64,000 nucleotides of DNA. It comes from Lineus longissimus (Eukaryota > Nemertea > Pilidiophora > Heteronemertea > Lineidae). Below the pieces are notes generated by a model that worked only from the letters and a program-made list of their open reading frames with translations, was not told where the DNA came from and did no database searches. The position numbers and the translations under genes are program-made. The DNA is taken from the NCBI RefSeq assembly GCF_910592395.1, contig NC_088324.1, forward strand, positions 16,022,953-16,086,952, read 5' to 3'. This document shows positions 62,001 through 64,000 of the stretch, piece after piece. Numbering within the stretch: position 1 is the first letter of the stretch; each line of letters opens with the position of its first letter.

Positions 62001-62595
62001 CACCCTGTGGAACCCGAATATAGATTTTCTGTTTTTTCTCCTCAACTCGTGACTCTGTTAAAGTTTGTTGCCTAACGACACCAGGTGGCGCTAACGTAAA
62101 TCGACCATCACTTGTTGTCGCAATCACTTTCTCCTGGGAATGACTCATGCTCCGTACAACAACATACTGGCCATCCTTCAGCTCTGTTTCGGATTCACGA
62201 CTGACAACAACAAAATCACCAGCAGGATTCTGACCCTTGTTATGCACTGGCTGACCCATGATCACATGACGCATCCCGTCCTCAATCACCAAGTCCCCAC
62301 CCATCTCATCTACTAATTGCTCTGTCTTAATCACATGGCCGGCACCATCTATACCTCCAGTCATGATCATCTCCTCAGCATGGACATTATTCCCTTCCAT
62401 AACGTTTATACTCTGCTCCTGTTTCAGAATCACTGGGCCCTCAGGTCGACAAAATACAATTTTCTGTTGTCCATTTTCATCACAGAAAGCTTTAACTTGT
62501 GTGACTTTGTCAGGATCGGTATTGGGATCGGCCAGCTGCTGAGTGATTGCTTGAAGTAGAACTGGAGAGATCCCAACCTCAGTTTGGGTTGTCAT
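59044..62595 (-). CDS. NR5B: NR5B / HR39-type nuclear receptor, 740 aa, five coding exons
   Basis: Minus-strand exons: 62595-61524, 61241-61062, 60843-60380, 60096-59844, 59297-59044 (2223 nt, phases agree). The first coding exon also contains 34 nt of 5' UTR after an acceptor at 62631-62630. The 348-residue N-terminus is unusually long, with acidic and Thr/Val-rich parts ([20 protein letters not shown]). The DNA-binding domain starts at C349 ([20 protein letters not shown]), with P-box CESCKG as in NR5A and second finger [14 protein letters not shown]. The FTZ-F1 box reads [16 protein letters not shown], the HR39 form. The ligand-binding domain (about 530-740) has [59 protein letters not shown] and AF-2 LLMELL at 728-733. 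These match insect HR39 closely. It should bind the same YCAAGGYCA sites as NR5A. Vertebrates lack this subtype. Confidence 0.93.
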
Positions 62596-62629
62596 TGTGT
62601 CGCATCGCGCGCGGAGGACATCAGAAAGT

Positions 62630-63712
62630 CTGCAAGAGATTAGGAACAAAGTTTAAGACAACATTAGAAATATGAAACTCAGCCATTATAGCTTATAACA
62701 CAAATTGAAATCAAAAGCCAAAGTCTGAAGTGACCATGATTACCAACAGTGCTTTCCTGTTTATTCTAGCAGACAGGTTTGGTCATTGGTCTTGGCCTCG
62801 AGACAAGGGCCAAGGTCACTCGCAAGGGTCACGACGGCGGCACTCTCGAAAATTTGTAAACACGGCAAAACAGTCACTCCAAACTGGCATATCCTGGTTA
62901 TAATCAGTGGATTAGGCGGGTACAAACAATAGGCAACAATGAAAGAATCAGATCGGTAAGCCAGAGAGTGGCTTTTTCGATGCCAGCTGGATGAAATTGT
63001 GCCTTAATTTTGTCCACAATTTAGAACATGCTGCGCCGCCGTCTCAAGGTCACTTCGAAAAAGGCAGACAGATTTTTGCGCCGATCCCCCGGTGCTTTTT
63101 GTCATAATTGCGGTCGTTATAAAACCCGGCATCACTAGTATCACCTTGGTATGATATCCTACTTTGTTCCAAAACTTACCATTTAGACTAAATTTGTTTT
63201 GATTTCGATGAAAATTGAAGAATGTTGATATTTTGATCGACGATTTCGCCAACGGCCCTGACCTTTTAATAGAAACAAAGCGTAGGGAAGGCTGACGTAA
63301 AGGTACTCGTCGGGGTTTTGGGAATTCAGGTAAAATATTGCATTTCGTCAATAAATTACCTATATGTCATAAAATAAGAACTACAATCCGATTTGATTAC
63401 CTTTTAATAAGGTAGCTTGGTATTTGTATCCATAAAACGTCTCAATTTGCTTCTAAAACGGCAAACTGTCCTGAATGTCGGAGCTGAGATAATTAGCTGA
63501 CCCTTTCGGGTTTTAATCACGAGGTGTCGTTTTTCAAATTGTTTCAGAATAATTTCATTTTGGATTTTTTCGTCTAGTTATTCACATAAATTTGTGACAA
63601 AAATAAACAATGATATTATTTTCGTGTTATCAAAAGAAGGAAAAATTAATGAATCAATTTTGGCCAGGTGGCGCTAGAGTATAAAGTTGAAAATGAAGTC
63701 TGCTGTCAAAAA
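62630..63712. promoter_or_regulatory. Shared upstream region between NR5B (-) and the divergent gene at 63713 (+)
   Basis: About 1.1 kb separates the two oppositely oriented genes. It contains a perfect NR5-type site CCAAGGTCA (62810-62818), followed 7 bases later by GCAAGGGTCA. Upstream non-coding exons of NR5B must lie here or beyond, because its first coding exon starts at an acceptor. No TATA box was identified. Confidence 0.4.
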
Positions 63713-64000
63713 ATGTCTGATTTCTCTGCTTTTTCTGCAAAATCAACCATCATGATTCCAATGTTGTTCATTCTATCAGTTATACGTGATGTGACTGCTA
63801 TAAAGTGTGTCTACAGAAGTCCCTGCTCCTGTCAAATGGCTGATGGTAGTGGAATGATCAACCTGAACAGTTTGGCAGCAGTAAAGGGTGCCCCTCCCAC
63901 TTTTCTCAACATCACTGGTAATGACGGGAACCTGTACAGTTTTAACCCCTGCATTGCTTTCACAGTATATTCATCTGACTGCAAGAATGTCGCTCTATGC
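63713..64000 (+). CDS. N-terminal part of a secreted or type I membrane protein, MRH/ATG27-like (partial)
   Basis: The frame is open from ATG 63713 to the window end (96 codons). An in-frame Met at 63752 begins MIPMLFILSVIRDVTA, a good signal peptide, and may be the real start. The mature part is Cys-rich: KCVYRSPCSCQMADGSG, then NLNSL, DGNLYSFNPC, FTVYSSDCKNVALC. The pattern C-S-C...DL/NLxxL...Y-x-FNPC...C-x-x-VALC is like mannose-6-phosphate-receptor-homology/ATG27 lectin-type domains of lysosomal sorting receptors. The assignment rests on the Cys spacing and NPC motif only. The rest of the gene lies outside the window. Confidence 0.6.
   Translation, partial: MSDFSAFSAKSTIMIPMLFILSVIRDVTAIKCVYRSPCSCQMADGSGMINLNSLAAVKGAPPTFLNITGNDGNLYSFNPCIAFTVYSSDCKNVALC

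Overview
This is a window from an animal nuclear genome, most likely a marine invertebrate. Coding sequence is split into short exons with GT-AG introns, there are no operons or Shine-Dalgarno sites, and minisatellites are abundant. The presence of an NR5B (HR39-type) nuclear receptor argues against a vertebrate. The very high minisatellite load, including one duplication that spans an exon/intron border, fits a cephalochordate (amphioxus) best. An echinoderm, hemichordate or lophotrochozoan is not excluded. Organism identity is inference. Exon structures were built by hand by joining open frames at GT-AG borders and checking that phases agree.

Layout. 1-3878: no gene seen. 3879-4946 (-): SLC35G-type EamA transporter, one main coding exon. 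About 6580-6735 (-): tRNA-derived SINE-like copy. 6976-21286 (+): a nine-exon gene for an 1118-residue, mostly disordered protein with a C-terminal Par-6-like PDZ domain. 21790-24955: four unrelated tandem arrays back to back (63, 57, about 68 and about 55-60 bp units). 26036-33620 (+): an eleven-exon gene for a 721-residue RS/RG-rich protein with two matrin-type C2H2 zinc fingers (CIZ1/matrin-3-like), polyA signal at 33985. 34100-35560: a 40-bp minisatellite inside a family of inverted dispersed repeats. 36240-42009: no gene, possibly the long 3' UTR of the next gene. 42010-55050 (-): NR5A/FTZ-F1 nuclear receptor, eight coding exons, with further candidate alternative first exons at 57338, 51645 and 48062. 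59044-62629 (-): NR5B/HR39 nuclear receptor, five coding exons. 63713-64000 (+): first exon of a secreted or membrane protein that runs off the window.

How it fits together. The most informative part is the 42-62.6 kb block. NR5A and NR5B lie head-to-tail on the same strand, share three intron positions and phases, and have NR5-type response elements (YCAAGGTCA) beside and inside them. This looks like a preserved ancestral tandem duplication. NR5A also appears to have several alternative first coding exons, all ending in phase 1, echoing the alpha/beta FTZ-F1 isoforms of insects. One NR5A intron holds a near-perfect 245-bp inverted repeat with an 8-nt loop, built from a broken C-terminal fragment of a GIY-YIG-type (Penelope-like) retroelement.
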